Below are positions 17,315 to 26,668 of a stretch of DNA of 64,000 bases, in pieces. The notes beneath the pieces were generated by a model. That model saw only the letters and a program-made list of their open reading frames with translations, searched no databases and was not told the DNA's origin. Position 1 is the first letter of the stretch. The number at the start of each line of letters is the position of its first letter. The stretch is taken from contig NZ_KI912577.1 in NCBI RefSeq assembly GCF_000519085.1, positions 1,118,501-1,182,500 of the forward strand, read 5' to 3'. A program made the translations under genes and the position numbers. This DNA comes from Methylobacterium sp. 10 (lineage in GTDB: Bacteria > Pseudomonadota > Alphaproteobacteria > Rhizobiales > Beijerinckiaceae).

Positions 17315-17945
17315 ACAGGACGACCGCACTCGGGTTCTCGCCCAAGCGAACGTTTCACGTGAAACAGCTGAGGCATTGGACATCTACGTCGAGCAGTTGC
17401 GACGGTGGCAGAGCGTAAAGAATCTCGTGGGTCCGGCTACCCTCATGGAGGTCTGGACCCGCCATATCGCGGACGCGCTGCAGCTCCTCGATCTCGCGCC
17501 GAACGCCACCACATGGCTCGATCTCGGTTCGGGTGCGGGTATCCCCGGCCTCATCCTCGCCATCGCTGGTCGCGAACGGCCTGGCTTTCAGGTCGATCTG
17601 ATCGAGAGCAATGCCCGCAAATGCGCCTTCCTCACGGAGGCCGCACGTCTCACGAAAGCCCCGGCTCGGGTGCGTAACCTTCGCATCGAAGATGCAATCT
17701 CCGACCATGCTGGGGTGGATGTCGTCTGTGCGCGCGCCCTGGCTCCGCTTCACCAGTTGCTCGATTGGACGGAACCGCTGTTGACAACCGGCACCACCGC
17801 CCTGTTTCCGAAGGGCCGTGACGCACAAGCAGAATTGACCGCTGCAGCGCAACGGTGGAGATTCGTTTACGATCTGGTGACGAGCCGTACTGAGTCGGAA
17901 GCGCGGATCGTCCGCGTTACGACCCTCTCCCGCGTGGATTCATGA
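17304..17945 (+). CDS. rsmG: 16S rRNA (guanine527-N7)-methyltransferase RsmG (GidB)
   Basis: A 213-aa SAM-dependent enzyme methylating G527 of 16S rRNA. The SAM-binding motif is [31 protein letters not shown] and [13 protein letters not shown] follow. ATG 17304 gives the conserved start and overlaps mnmG by 11 bases; the TGA overlaps the ATG of parA (ATGA). The codons for NVSRETA near residue 17 contain a perfect 14-bp parS core, so this stretch is under both protein and DNA-binding constraint. Loss of RsmG in other bacteria gives low-level streptomycin resistance. Confidence 0.94.
   Translation: MAAKQDDRTRVLAQANVSRETAEALDIYVEQLRRWQSVKNLVGPATLMEVWTRHIADALQLLDLAPNATTWLDLGSGAGIPGLILAIAGRERPGFQVDLIESNARKCAFLTEAARLTKAPARVRNLRIEDAISDHAGVDVVCARALAPLHQLLDWTEPLLTTGTTALFPKGRDAQAELTAAAQRWRFVYDLVTSRTESEARIVRVTTLSRVDS
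17351..17366. promoter_or_regulatory. parS: parS centromere site within rsmG
   Basis: The bases CGTTTCACGTGAAACA carry the perfect palindrome GTTTCACGTGAAAC (17352-17365), the ParB-binding core known from Caulobacter and Bacillus parS; only the first base of the 16-mer consensus differs. It lies 0.6 kb upstream of parA in the rsmG coding sequence. ParB is expected to load here as a CTP clamp and spread. Confidence 0.88.
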
Positions 17946-18784
17946 CCATCGAACCCTCTTCCGCCTCCAGGGTAACCCCCGAGCGGCCGCTACGAATCCT
18001 CGCTTTGGCCAATCAGAAGGGCGGCGTCGGCAAAACGACGACGGCCATCAACCTCGGCACCGCGCTCGCTGCAATTGGCGAACGCGTGTTGGTGATTGAC
18101 CTCGATCCTCAGGGTAACGCCTCCACCGGGCTCGGCATCGATCGTCGTTCGCGGAAGGTCTCGACCTATCACGTGCTCGCCGGGGACGCGTCTCTGGCCC
18201 AGGCCGTGGTACCCACTGCCGTGCCTCGATTGATGCTAGCACCGTCCACGATGGATCTTCTTGGCCTCGAACTGGAGATGGCCAGCTCATCGGACCGTGC
18301 CCATCGCCTGCGCAACGCCATGCGCGATATCGGCAAGGCGGGTGCGACAGAAGGCGTGACTTACGTCTTGATCGATTGTCCGCCCTCCCTGAATTTGCTG
18401 ACGATTAACGCCCTCGCGGCCGCCGACGCCGTGCTCGTGCCGATGCAATGCGAGTTCTTCGCCCTCGAAGGCTTGAGCCAACTCCTGCGCACCGTGGAGC
18501 AGGTGCGCACGGCTCTGAACCCCCGACTGACGATCCAGGGGGTGGTGCTCACCATGGTAGACCCGCGCAACAACCTCTCGAATCAGGTCGCCGCCGACGT
18601 GCGCAGTTTCCTCGGGGACAAGGTCTACGAGACCACGATTCCCCGTAACGTGCGTGTGTCGGAGGCCCCGTCGCATGGCAAGCCGGTGCTGCTCTACGAC
18701 CTGAAATGCGCCGGCTCGCAAGCCTATCTGCGCCTGGCTTCGGAAGTGATCCAGCGCGAGGGGCGGCTCCCGGTCGCGGCGTAG
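17942..18784 (+). CDS. parA: Chromosome partitioning ATPase ParA
   Basis: A 280-aa Walker-type ATPase that drives origin segregation by binding DNA nonspecifically and being released by ParB. The deviant Walker A NQKGGVGKTTTAINLG lies at residues about 22-37, with the A-prime motif DLDPQGNASTGLG and the Walker B-like LIDCPPSLNLLTINALAAAD. Length and start match chromosomal ParA of alphaproteobacteria. It is coupled to rsmG by ATGA overlap and followed by parB after a 54-base gap. Confidence 0.95.
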   Translation: MTIEPSSASRVTPERPLRILALANQKGGVGKTTTAINLGTALAAIGERVLVIDLDPQGNASTGLGIDRRSRKVSTYHVLAGDASLAQAVVPTAVPRLMLAPSTMDLLGLELEMASSSDRAHRLRNAMRDIGKAGATEGVTYVLIDCPPSLNLLTINALAAADAVLVPMQCEFFALEGLSQLLRTVEQVRTALNPRLTIQGVVLTMVDPRNNLSNQVAADVRSFLGDKVYETTIPRNVRVSEAPSHGKPVLLYDLKCAGSQAYLRLASEVIQREGRLPVAA

Positions 18785-18838
18785 ATCTCTCGTTCTGTCT
18801 CGTGAATGCGTAGTGTATCGGAGTTGAAGCAGGTGGCG

Positions 18839-19732
18839 ATGGCGGATGATGTGGCGCGGCCCCGACTTGGGCGTGGGCTTGCAGCCCTGATCGGAGATTT
18901 CGGCGACGACAACAGCGATGCGGGAAAGCCGCAGGCACAGCGCAAGGTGGCCGTCGAGTTTCTCCGTCCCAACCCGCGCAACCCGCGTCGCCGCTTCCAT
19001 GAGGCAGAGCTCGACGAACTGGCAGCCTCCATCAAGCTGCGCGGCATCATCCAGCCCATCGTCGTGCGTGCGCTGGCGGGCGTGCCGGATACCTATGAGA
19101 TCGTCGCCGGCGAGCGTCGCTGGCGGGCTGCTCAGCGCGCTGGGTTGCACGAAGCGCCCATTGTCGTCGTCGAGATCGACGACCGGACCTCCCTCGAATA
19201 CGCCATTCTCGAAAACGTCCAGCGCAGCGACCTCAACGCCATCGAAGAGGCCGCGGGTTACGAGCGGCTAATGAGCGAATTCCGCTACAGCCAGACCGAA
19301 CTCGCCGAGATCATCGGCAAGAGCCGCAGCCACCTCGCCAACACCTTGAGGCTGTTGCAGTTATCCAGCGCGATCCAAGACCGCGTCGTGGCGGGCGAGA
19401 TCACGGCCGGTCATGCCCGCGCTTTGCTTGCGGTGAGAGACCCCGAGGGTGTCGCTCGGCGGATCGTGGCCGAGGGCCTGTCCGTGCGCGATGTGGAGGC
19501 TCTTGCCTCGGCGGAAGTCCCGGAGGGCGATGCGCCGCGTCCCGGGCGCCCGCGTAAGCCTGAGCGCGACGGACAGGTGCGCAGCCTCGAACAGGCCATG
19601 ACACGGGCGCTTGGCGTTTCGGTTTCGCTGAAATCCAAGAACCAGGGCAGCGGAGAAATTCGCATCCGCTACGAGACGGCGGAAGAACTCGACGCCTTGT
19701 GCAAGCGGTTCGAGGTGTCGGACGGGGCATAG
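18839..19732 (+). CDS. parB: Chromosome partitioning protein ParB (CTPase clamp)
   Basis: A 297-aa centromere-binding protein. It begins with the ParA-interacting segment RPRLGRGLAALIGD. The CTP-binding N-terminal domain has NPRNPRRRF, the GIIQPIVVR strand and the GERRWRAAQRAGL motif, then the HTH domain (YSQTELAEIIGKSRSHLANTLRLLQL) and a C-terminal dimerisation region ending LCKRFEVSDGA. ATG 18839 was preferred over ATG 18806 because the conserved sequence starts there. It acts on the parS site in rsmG and possibly the satellite sites. Confidence 0.94.
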   Translation: MADDVARPRLGRGLAALIGDFGDDNSDAGKPQAQRKVAVEFLRPNPRNPRRRFHEAELDELAASIKLRGIIQPIVVRALAGVPDTYEIVAGERRWRAAQRAGLHEAPIVVVEIDDRTSLEYAILENVQRSDLNAIEEAAGYERLMSEFRYSQTELAEIIGKSRSHLANTLRLLQLSSAIQDRVVAGEITAGHARALLAVRDPEGVARRIVAEGLSVRDVEALASAEVPEGDAPRPGRPRKPERDGQVRSLEQAMTRALGVSVSLKSKNQGSGEIRIRYETAEELDALCKRFEVSDGA

Positions 19733-19754
19733 GGGGCGTTCTGCAGCGTTATCC

Positions 19755-21062
19755 TCACTTCCCAATGCAGAAGCCGGAGAACAGGCGGTCAAGCAGGTCT
19801 TCGACTCTGACTCGGCCAGCGACCTCGCCGAGAGCACGTACGGCAAGGCGCAGATCCTCAGCCAGGAGTTCCGGAAGGGCAGGCCCCGACAACACGCGGC
19901 CGAGGTGATCGCGGCAGCGGGTCAGCCCGTCGCGGTGGCGTTCCCGGGTAACGAGCGCATCGCCGCCGCCGAGGGCTGCTTCGGCCCGTTCCTCAATGAT
20001 GCTCAGCAGGCGGTCGAGGCCCTGTCCGGTGACCGCGGAAACGGCGATGGTGTCGCTCCCGTCATGTCCGAGGTCAGCCTTCGTGTGTACCCGAATGGTG
20101 CGATGGGGCAGGGGGACAGCCCCATTAATAGAGTCGTCGCCGGAGTGAAGAGCAAGGACGAGATCGGCCTGTTCCATCCGTTTGCGGGTGCGGCGGATGC
20201 CTTCGGCTTCCACGGGATCGACGGTGTCACGCAGTCCCGCCGTATCGACGATGAGGACCGGCAATCCGCCGAGATCGCAGCGGATTTCGATGAGGTCCCG
20301 CGTCGTGCCTGGAATCGCCGAGACAATGGCGGCGTCGCGTCGGCTAAGTGCGTTGAGCAAGGTCGATTTGCCGGCATTGGGAGGGCCGGACAGCACCACT
20401 ACGAATCCTTCCCGCAGGCGCTCACCTCGTCGGCCATCGGCGAGGACAACGTCGATCTCGTCGCGGATCGCACGCGCTTTCGCATGCAATGTCGCGTCGA
20501 GGGCCATCTCGTCGACATCGCCTTCATCCGAGAAATCGAGGGCGGCCTCGGCTCCTGCCAGGAGATCGATCAGGCGGTCCCGCCAATCGGAGACCTTGCG
20601 GCCCAGGACACCGTCGAGTTGGCGCAAAGCCTGACGCCGCTGGGCATCCGTTTCCGCCTCGATGAGGTCCGCCGCTCCCTCGGCGGCGGTGAGATCCATC
20701 CGCCCGTTCTCCACCGCGCGGCGGCTGAAGGCACCCGGTTCGGCGTGGCGGCATCCTTGATGCGTGGCGAGCGCGGCCATGACGGCGGACCGTACAGCAA
20801 GGCCGCCATGGAGGTGGAGTTCGGCCATGTCCTCGCCGGTGAATGTGGCGGGTCCTGGCATCCAGACGATGAGTGCGGAGTCGAGCACGTCTTCGGTCGC
20901 TGGGTCGCGAAGGGTGTTTAGCGAGAGTCGACGGGGCGGTGGCAGCCGCCCGGCCATGGCCTCGAGAAGAGACGATGCGGCCGGACCGCTGATGCGGATC
21001 ACGGCGACGGCGGCCCGACCGAAGCCGCTCGCTGGAGCGAAGATGGTGGTGCCGTCGCTCAT
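19755..21062 (-). CDS. mnmE: tRNA modification GTPase MnmE (TrmE)
   Basis: A 435-aa GTPase partner of MnmG. The N-terminal tetrahydrofolate-binding domain (TIFAPASGFGRAAVAVIRISGP, MPGPATFTGEDMAELHLHGG) is followed by a helical domain interrupted by the G domain: G1 GPPNAGKSTLLNAL, G2 AIVSAIPGTTRD, G3 DTAGLRDTVDPVE, G4 HTKAD. The C-terminus is FCIGK, the catalytic CxGK. The start at 21062 (MSDGTTIFAP) is preferred over the ATG three codons upstream. It is convergent with parB (22-base gap) and lies downstream of rho on the same strand. Confidence 0.95.
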   Translation of the reverse strand: MSDGTTIFAPASGFGRAAVAVIRISGPAASSLLEAMAGRLPPPRRLSLNTLRDPATEDVLDSALIVWMPGPATFTGEDMAELHLHGGLAVRSAVMAALATHQGCRHAEPGAFSRRAVENGRMDLTAAEGAADLIEAETDAQRRQALRQLDGVLGRKVSDWRDRLIDLLAGAEAALDFSDEGDVDEMALDATLHAKARAIRDEIDVVLADGRRGERLREGFVVVLSGPPNAGKSTLLNALSRRDAAIVSAIPGTTRDLIEIRCDLGGLPVLIVDTAGLRDTVDPVEAEGIRRTRKRMEQADLVLALHSGDDSINGAVPLPHRTIRVHTKADLGHDGSDTIAVSAVTGQGLDRLLSIIEERAEAALGGGDALVTRERHRDGLTRCRDHLGRVLSGPALPELLAEDLRLAVRALGEVAGRVRVEDLLDRLFSGFCIGK

Positions 21063-21317
21063 GGCGAACATCCTGCCAAGGCTTGCCGGAGTGGGATCAG
21101 CATTCCCTGTCCCGAATTATATTAGCCGGCAAATCGAGTGCTTTCCTATGGAAAGCACCGTCGGTCGGCATCGCCGGCATCGATACCGTGTTCTCCGTCA
21201 TCGACCTCTCCCGAAGCTCCCGGGAGGAGATGAAAGGAAGTCGAGGACAAGAGTCGGTCCCCACCAAGAAGCACCCGCCGTCTATCGACGGGCGTTCAGC
21301 CGGAGGGCGGACCGTCC

Positions 21318-22661
21318 TCAGGTGTTCATCGAATCGAAGAAATCGTTGTTGCTCTTCGTCTGACGCAGCTTGTCCATGAGGAACTCGATGGCGTCGGTGA
21401 CGCCCATCGGGTTGAGGATGCGGCGGAGAACATAGGTCTTCTTGAGCGAGTCCGGCGGCACCAGGAGCTCTTCCTTGCGGGTGCCCGAGCGGGTGATGTC
21501 GATGGCCGGGAAGATCCGCTTGTCCGAGACTTTGCGGTCGAGAATGATCTCGGAGTTGCCGGTGCCCTTGAACTCTTCGAAGATCACCTCGTCCATGCGC
21601 GATCCGGTGTCGATGAGGGCGGTGGCGATGATCGACAGGGAGCCGCCCTCCTCGATGTTGCGCGCCGCGCCGAAGAAGCGCTTGGGGCGCTGGAGTGCGT
21701 TGGCGTCGACACCGCCGGTGAGAACCTTGCCGGAGGACGGCACGACGGTATTGTAGGCGCGGCCGAGGCGCGTGATCGAATCGAGCAGGATGACCACGTC
21801 GCGGCCATGCTCCACGAGGCGCTTGGCCTTCTCGATCACCATTTCGGCCACCTGGACGTGGCGAGTCGCCGGCTCGTCGAAGGTTGAGGCGATGACCTCG
21901 CCCTTCACCGAGCGGATCATGTCGGTGACTTCCTCCGGGCGCTCGTCGATGAGCAGCACGATCAGGTAGCATTCCGGGTGGTTGATGGTGATGGACTGCG
22001 CGATATTCTGCATCAGCACGGTCTTGCCGGTGCGCGGCGGCGCCACGATCAGGGCGCGCTGGCCCTTGCCGATGGGGGCCACGATGTCGATGATGCGCGG
22101 GCTGAAGTCCTTCTTCGGCGGCGCATCGAGTTCGAGCTTGAAGCGCTGCGTCGGGAATAGCGGCGTCAAGTTGTCGAAATGGACCTTGTGCTTGATCTTC
22201 TCCGGGTTCTCGAAGTTGATCGTGTTCACCTTGAGCAGGGCGAAGTAGCGCTCGCCGTCCTTCGGGCCTCGGATCGGTCCCTCGACGGTATCTCCGGTAC
22301 GCAGGCCGAAGCGACGGATCTGGGTGGGCGAGATATAGATGTCGTCGGGCCCCGGCAGGTAGTTCGACTCCGACGAGCGCAGGAAGCCGAACCCGTCCTG
22401 CAGCACTTCCACCGTGCCGGCGCCGATGATCTCGACCTCCTTGGCAGCGAGCTGCTTCAGGATGGAGAACATCAACTCCTGCTTGCGCATGGTGGAGGCG
22501 TTCTCGACTTCGACCTCCTCGGCGAAGGCGATCAGATCGGTGGGGGTCTTCGACTTCAGATCCTGAAGCTTGACCTCGCGGTGCTGACCGAGATCTGCGG
22601 CGACCAATCCGACCTCGGCCGGCGGATCAACGGGGATGAGCGAATCGTTCTGTGACGTCAT
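21318..22661 (-). CDS. rho: Transcription termination factor Rho
   Basis: A 447-aa RNA-dependent hexameric helicase. The N-terminal region has a Rho_N-type helical segment ([18 protein letters not shown]) and the cold-shock-like RNA-binding domain ([22 protein letters not shown]). The ATPase core carries Walker [27 protein letters not shown], the Q-loop/R-loop region and the [15 protein letters not shown] segment. ATG 22661 gives the usual MTSQND-type start, while the frame runs on to 22775. The 250-base stretch upstream probably carries its promoter and leader. No terminator is evident after its stop. Confidence 0.96.
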   Translation of the reverse strand: MTSQNDSLIPVDPPAEVGLVAADLGQHREVKLQDLKSKTPTDLIAFAEEVEVENASTMRKQELMFSILKQLAAKEVEIIGAGTVEVLQDGFGFLRSSESNYLPGPDDIYISPTQIRRFGLRTGDTVEGPIRGPKDGERYFALLKVNTINFENPEKIKHKVHFDNLTPLFPTQRFKLELDAPPKKDFSPRIIDIVAPIGKGQRALIVAPPRTGKTVLMQNIAQSITINHPECYLIVLLIDERPEEVTDMIRSVKGEVIASTFDEPATRHVQVAEMVIEKAKRLVEHGRDVVILLDSITRLGRAYNTVVPSSGKVLTGGVDANALQRPKRFFGAARNIEEGGSLSIIATALIDTGSRMDEVIFEEFKGTGNSEIILDRKVSDKRIFPAIDITRSGTRKEELLVPPDSLKKTYVLRRILNPMGVTDAIEFLMDKLRQTKSNNDFFDSMNT

Positions 22662-22912
22662 GGGAGAATGAGAACCGACGATGGACGAGGGTTGATCGGG
22701 CGGGACAGTCGGAAAAGCGCCGGATGCCTTGTCGGCACCTATGTCGGAGCGTCGGTAAAGACCGGCTCCGCGCATCGTCTAAGGGGAGCGTATGGCTCTC
22801 GGATGCAACACGGCGTAAAAGGAGGGACTTCTCCATATCGCGTTTCCGCATCCTGCTCAAGCCCCACCCGCGCGAGCGAATGGCAAGCCGTTCGGCCGTC
22901 GGGACCGACGCC

Positions 22913-23575
22913 CTAGCGGCGTCTGAGGCGCACGTAGAGCGCGCCCGCGCCGCCGTGATGGCGCGCCGCCTCCTCGAAGCCGATGACGATGCTGCGCAGT
23001 TCCGGCGAGCGCAGCCAATGGGGAACCGAGCGGCGCAGGACGCCGCGCTCCGAGAACGCATCGTCATAGCCCACTCCGCCCCCCTTGCCGGTGACGACGA
23101 GGACATGGGCGTGGCCCGCCGAGCGGCAGCGCATGAGAAAGCCGACCAGGGCGCCATGAGCCTCGGCCTGATACAGGCCGTGAAGGTCGATCCGCGCCTC
23201 TACCTTGAGCGATCCGCGCCGCAGGCCGAGGCGTGCCTTCCGTTCGAGGCCGGGCAGAGGCGGCGCCGCGACGACGGTGGCCGGGGCCGCGACGGGCGCG
23301 GGGATCGGCTTCACGATGCGTTTCGCCGGGGCCTTCACGCCACCGGGCGAGGTGGTCCTCTCAGGCACCGGCTTCGTCACGGGTTTGGCGACGAGCCCCG
23401 GCGCTTCCGGCTTCTTCTTCGGAAGAGGGGGATTCCCGGCGGCCGGAACCTTGGTCATCGAAGCCTTGGTCATCGGCACGGCACGGCCGCGCAGCGGGGT
23501 GATCAGCCGTGCGATCTCGCCCCAGAGGAATGCATCCTCACCCGACAGGCCACGGGGTCTGCGCGGCAACCTCAT
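22913..23575 (-). CDS. Smr-domain protein
   Basis: A 220-aa protein. A short N-terminal helix (LSGEDAFLWGEIARLITPL) is followed by a Pro/Ala/Lys-rich disordered linker (residues about 35-115) and a C-terminal Smr domain with the DLHG motif (RIDLHGLYQAEAHGAL) and TGKG (HVLVVTGKGGG). Smr domains of this standalone type bind or cleave nucleic acid, including stalled-ribosome mRNA in some bacteria. The ATG at 23575 overlaps the TGA of mltA (ATGA), so it is the last gene of tim44-mltA-smr. Confidence 0.88.
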   Translation of the reverse strand: MRLPRRPRGLSGEDAFLWGEIARLITPLRGRAVPMTKASMTKVPAAGNPPLPKKKPEAPGLVAKPVTKPVPERTTSPGGVKAPAKRIVKPIPAPVAAPATVVAAPPLPGLERKARLGLRRGSLKVEARIDLHGLYQAEAHGALVGFLMRCRSAGHAHVLVVTGKGGGVGYDDAFSERGVLRRSVPHWLRSPELRSIVIGFEEAARHHGGAGALYVRLRRR

Positions 23576-24762
23576 GGAATGGGCACCACACGCGGCTTCG
23601 GCAGCAGGACCACGAAGCCGACCGCATCGCGCAGGTTGCCGGCGGCGATCCCTGCCGCTTCGCCGGTGCCGAGATAGAGGTCGCCCCGCGCCGGGCCGAC
23701 GATGGCCGAGCCGGTATCGGCGGCGACCACGAGACGCCCCGGCGCGTCCTCCCCCACGATCCGTCCTTCGAGCCAGAACGGCGTTCCATAGCGCCACAGG
23801 GTGGAGTCGACCGCGAGGCTGCGGCCCGGCGTCAGAGGAACGCCCGCCGCGCCCGGAGGACCGAGACCGGGATCCTCCACCTCTGCGAGGCGGAAGAAGA
23901 TATAGGAAGCATTGGCCTGCATCAGCGGCTTGGCGAGGGCCGGATGGGCGCGGAGCCAGCCGGTCCAGCGAGCCAGCGTCAGGCCTTCGAGGGGCAGGTG
24001 TCCCGCCTGGACGATGAGCTTGGCCACCGAGGTGTAGGGTCGGCCGTTACGACCGTCATAGAGCACGCGCACGGCCCGCCCATCGGGAAGGCGCACGCGT
24101 CCCGAACCCTGGACCTGGAGCACGAAGAGGTCGACCGGATCGCGCAGGTAGAGGAGCGGTCGGGCTCGCTCCCCGATCCCGCCCGCCTCGATGGACGCAC
24201 GGTCGGGATAGGGCTCGAACCCGGTCCCCGTCGCCCGTGCCGCCCGCAAGGCCGGGTCGAGGCCGGGCTTCGTCTCGCCGGGGGCGAGGCTCACGAGATC
24301 GTCCGGCCGGGCGAGGGCGGGGGTGGTGAAGCCGGGGCCGGCGCGGAGGGCGCCGGTGAGTTCAGGCTCGAAATAACCGGTGAGGAAGCCCGTTCGGCGC
24401 GGCGGACCACCCGCCTCGCCCGGCCTGACGATACGATAGGCATCGAAATTCCGCGTGAAGAAGGCCCCGGCCTCCCGAGGCTCTACCGACGCGGCACGGC
24501 TGCAGGCGGCGGCGAGATCTTCCGCCGAGCCGGCGACGGTCGAGGCGATTTCCACCGGGGGGGCGGCGCAGGTCCGGCGGAACGCGTCGAGGGAGGCGAC
24601 CGGGTCGGGGCCGGGAAATCCCGGCAGCGTCGCGAGGTCCACGGGCTCCAGAATCGCCTCTCCCACGCGAAGCGGCCCGGCCGCGATAGCGACCGGGCCG
24701 GGGAGACAGCCAGCGACGAGAGCCAGGGCGACGACGGACGCCCAATTGAAAAACCCACTCAC
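23572..24762 (-). CDS. mltA: Membrane-bound lytic murein transglycosylase A (MltA)
   Basis: A 396-aa lytic transglycosylase cleaving peptidoglycan to 1,6-anhydro-muropeptides. From GTG 24762 the N-terminus is a signal with a lipobox-like VAGC, so it is probably lipid-anchored to the outer membrane. The MltA domain (TGFLTGYFEPELTG; ASIEAGGI; VQGSGRVRLPDG) precedes a 3D domain with Asp residues in LAVDSTLWRYGTPFWLEG and VVAADTGSAIVGPARGDLYLG. The start was chosen as the first in-frame initiator after the tim44 stop with a good signal peptide. It is coupled to smr by four-base overlap. Confidence 0.88.
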   Translation of the reverse strand: MSGFFNWASVVALALVAGCLPGPVAIAAGPLRVGEAILEPVDLATLPGFPGPDPVASLDAFRRTCAAPPVEIASTVAGSAEDLAAACSRAASVEPREAGAFFTRNFDAYRIVRPGEAGGPPRRTGFLTGYFEPELTGALRAGPGFTTPALARPDDLVSLAPGETKPGLDPALRAARATGTGFEPYPDRASIEAGGIGERARPLLYLRDPVDLFVLQVQGSGRVRLPDGRAVRVLYDGRNGRPYTSVAKLIVQAGHLPLEGLTLARWTGWLRAHPALAKPLMQANASYIFFRLAEVEDPGLGPPGAAGVPLTPGRSLAVDSTLWRYGTPFWLEGRIVGEDAPGRLVVAADTGSAIVGPARGDLYLGTGEAAGIAAGNLRDAVGFVVLLPKPRVVPIP

Positions 24763-24778
24763 GACAAACCCTGGATCC

Positions 24779-25507
24779 TCAGGCGCCGGCTTCCGTGGCC
24801 ACCAGCTGCCAGTTCGGATCGCGGCTGCCCAGCGTACGGGCGAAGGTCCAGACATCCGGCACTTCGGCCACGGCCTCGGCATTGCCGTCGATGACCTGAC
24901 CTTCGGCGTTGCGGGTGGCGGTGATGAGGTGCGAGAGGAACCGCACCGTCACCTGCGCCACCTTGTTGCGGACGTCCACGGCGACGATCTCCGCCTTGTC
25001 GAGAGAGACGAAGGTAGTCTCGACCGTCTCGCGGCGCGATTCGCGGGCGGTGATCTCGCGCTCGAAGCCTTCGCAGACCTCCCGCGAGAGCAGGCTGCGG
25101 AGGGTCTTGCGGTCGCCCTTGGCGAAGGCGATCACGATGGCTTCATAGGCACCCTTCGCGCCTTCGACGAAAGCGCGGGGGTCGAAGCCCGGCTCCGCTT
25201 GGACGATGGCTTCGAGCCCATGGGCGACGGCCGAGCCGGGCTCGGCGATGCCACGCCAGTCACGGACCTCGGCAACAGCGGCGGGCGCCGAATCAGTCTG
25301 CGGCTGAGCACGGTCCGCACCCGGCAGACGCACCACGTTGTCGCCGTCCGACCGCGCCGGTGGCGCCGGGTTGCGGCTCCGGTCCACCGGTTTGAACGGC
25401 GAGCGCTCGGTCCCGGTCTTCTGCCCGAGCACCGACCGAAGCCGCCAGATGACGAACACCGCGAGCCCCAGGAAGATCAGAGTCGTCAAATCGAAGGAAT
25501 CCTGCAT
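24779..25507 (-). CDS. Tim44/TimA-family membrane adaptor protein
   Basis: A 242-aa protein with one N-terminal transmembrane helix (LTTLIFLGLAVFVIWRLRSVLG), a disordered Pro-rich linker, and a C-terminal Tim44-like domain (residues about 105-240: DPRAFVEGAKGAYEAIVIAFAKGD, FVSLDKAEIVAVDVRNKVAQVTVRFLS, EVPDVWTFARTL). Bacterial Tim44-domain proteins resemble the lipid- and Hsp70-binding domain of mitochondrial Tim44; the bacterial role is not settled. The conserved placement opposite secB in alphaproteobacteria fits an envelope or protein-traffic role. ATG 25507 starts directly before the membrane helix. Confidence 0.85.
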   Translation of the reverse strand: MQDSFDLTTLIFLGLAVFVIWRLRSVLGQKTGTERSPFKPVDRSRNPAPPARSDGDNVVRLPGADRAQPQTDSAPAAVAEVRDWRGIAEPGSAVAHGLEAIVQAEPGFDPRAFVEGAKGAYEAIVIAFAKGDRKTLRSLLSREVCEGFEREITARESRRETVETTFVSLDKAEIVAVDVRNKVAQVTVRFLSHLITATRNAEGQVIDGNAEAVAEVPDVWTFARTLGSRDPNWQLVATEAGA

Positions 25508-25943
25508 CACCGATCCGATCGTGGCCGTCGCACGACATGTGTGTTCGAGGGGGCTCCCGAAAATCCCGCCGCTAAGCCCTTTATCGGAGCGCCGCGCAAG
25601 GATCGAGCCGGAGAATCCAAGGATCCCGCCCTGGATGAGGAGGACGCGACCCACGAGCTCGATCCGCATATGGGACTCGCCGTGCGCCGTATCCAGGCAC
25701 GGAGGAGCCATGCCGGAGGGTTCAGGGTCAAGAGCGGATCGCCGAGTCCGGAGACGGCTTCGCTTCCTGGGCCGTACTCCCGGCTCTCGCGCTGCGTCCG
25801 CTCCCGCCGCTCGTCTTGTCCGAGGTGGCCCATCGTGTTAGCGCGCTGTCGCTCGGACCCGGCCCTGCGACGATCAGACGATACGCCGCGCAGTGGATCG
25901 CCGAGGTGCCCCGACAGACCCCGCGAAAGAGGACGAGAACGCC
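25508..25943. other. Intergenic region between divergent tim44 operon and secB
   Basis: About 435 bases without a convincing gene; it must carry the divergent promoters for tim44-mltA-smr and secB. Many alphaproteobacteria have fxsA near here, but no FxsA-like membrane ORF is seen. A purine-rich AGAGGA lies about 15 bases before the secB ATG. No strong repeat or hairpin was noticed. Confidence 0.45.
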
Positions 25944-26453
25944 ATGGCCGATACCCCGGCACCGAACGGCAACGGCGCGGCTCCCGCCGAAGACCAGTCG
26001 CCCGCCATCAACGCGCTGGCACAATACGCCAAGGATCTCTCCTTCGAGAACCCGAACGCGCCGCGCTCGCTCCAGCCGCAGGAAAGCGGTCCGCAGATCA
26101 ACATTCAGGTCAACGTCAACGCCAAGCAGCTGGCGGAGGCCGATTTCGAGGTCGAGCTGACCCTGGAAGGCGATGCCAAGATCAACAACGAGGTGTTGTT
26201 CGCCTTTGAGCTGAACTATGCCGGCATCTTCCGCATGCGCAACATCCCGCAGGACCAGCTCCACCCAGCCGTGATGATCGAGTGCCCGCGCCTGCTCTTC
26301 CCCTTCGCGCGCCAGATCATCGCTGAGGCCGTACGCAACGGCGGCTTCCCGCCCCTGTATATTGACCCGATCGATTTCGTCGGCCTCTACCGGCAGAAGG
26401 CCTTCGAGGCCCAGAACCAGCAGGCCGGCGAGGCCGGACCGCTGGCTTCCTGA
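25944..26453 (+). CDS. secB: Protein-export chaperone SecB
   Basis: A 169-aa tetrameric cytosolic chaperone that holds preproteins unfolded and hands them to SecA. Conserved blocks are [91 protein letters not shown]. The C-terminus is acidic/Gln-rich, as in alphaproteobacterial SecB. ATG 25944 gives the family start. A likely intrinsic terminator follows at 26497-26532. Confidence 0.96.
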   Translation: MADTPAPNGNGAAPAEDQSPAINALAQYAKDLSFENPNAPRSLQPQESGPQINIQVNVNAKQLAEADFEVELTLEGDAKINNEVLFAFELNYAGIFRMRNIPQDQLHPAVMIECPRLLFPFARQIIAEAVRNGGFPPLYIDPIDFVGLYRQKAFEAQNQQAGEAGPLAS

Positions 26454-26496
26454 TTCGGCGAGATTTCGTCGAGGATCGGACTGTCTTCGATCCCGG

Positions 26497-26532
26497 AAAC
26501 GTCCCGGCCGCTCTTCGCGTGCCGGGGCGTTT
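26497..26532 (+). terminator. Probable terminator of secB
   Basis: Arms AAACGTCCCGGC (26497-26508) and GCCGGGGCGTTT (26521-26532) pair over 12 positions with one G-U, loop of 12, about 45 bases after the secB stop. The T-tract is short and mixed, so strength is uncertain. Confidence 0.55.
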
Positions 26533-26554
26533 CTGTCTCGGGATGCAAACGGCG

Positions 26555-26570
26555 TGTTGCACGTGAAAAC
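26555..26570. promoter_or_regulatory. Degenerate parS-like site downstream of secB
   Basis: The bases TGTTGCACGTGAAAAC match the B. subtilis-style consensus TGTTNCACGTGAAACA at the first 14 positions and differ at the last two. Unlike the copy in leuS it is intergenic, so no protein constraint explains it. It lies 9.2 kb from the rsmG parS. Confidence 0.45.
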
Positions 26571-26668
26571 AGCCGCGCTTCCCCAACGGCGCCGATCGAT
26601 GGCAAGTCGCATCCCGGAACCCCACCCCGGCGGGAGGGTTACCCGGCGAGGCGAGGAGCAGTCAGGGA

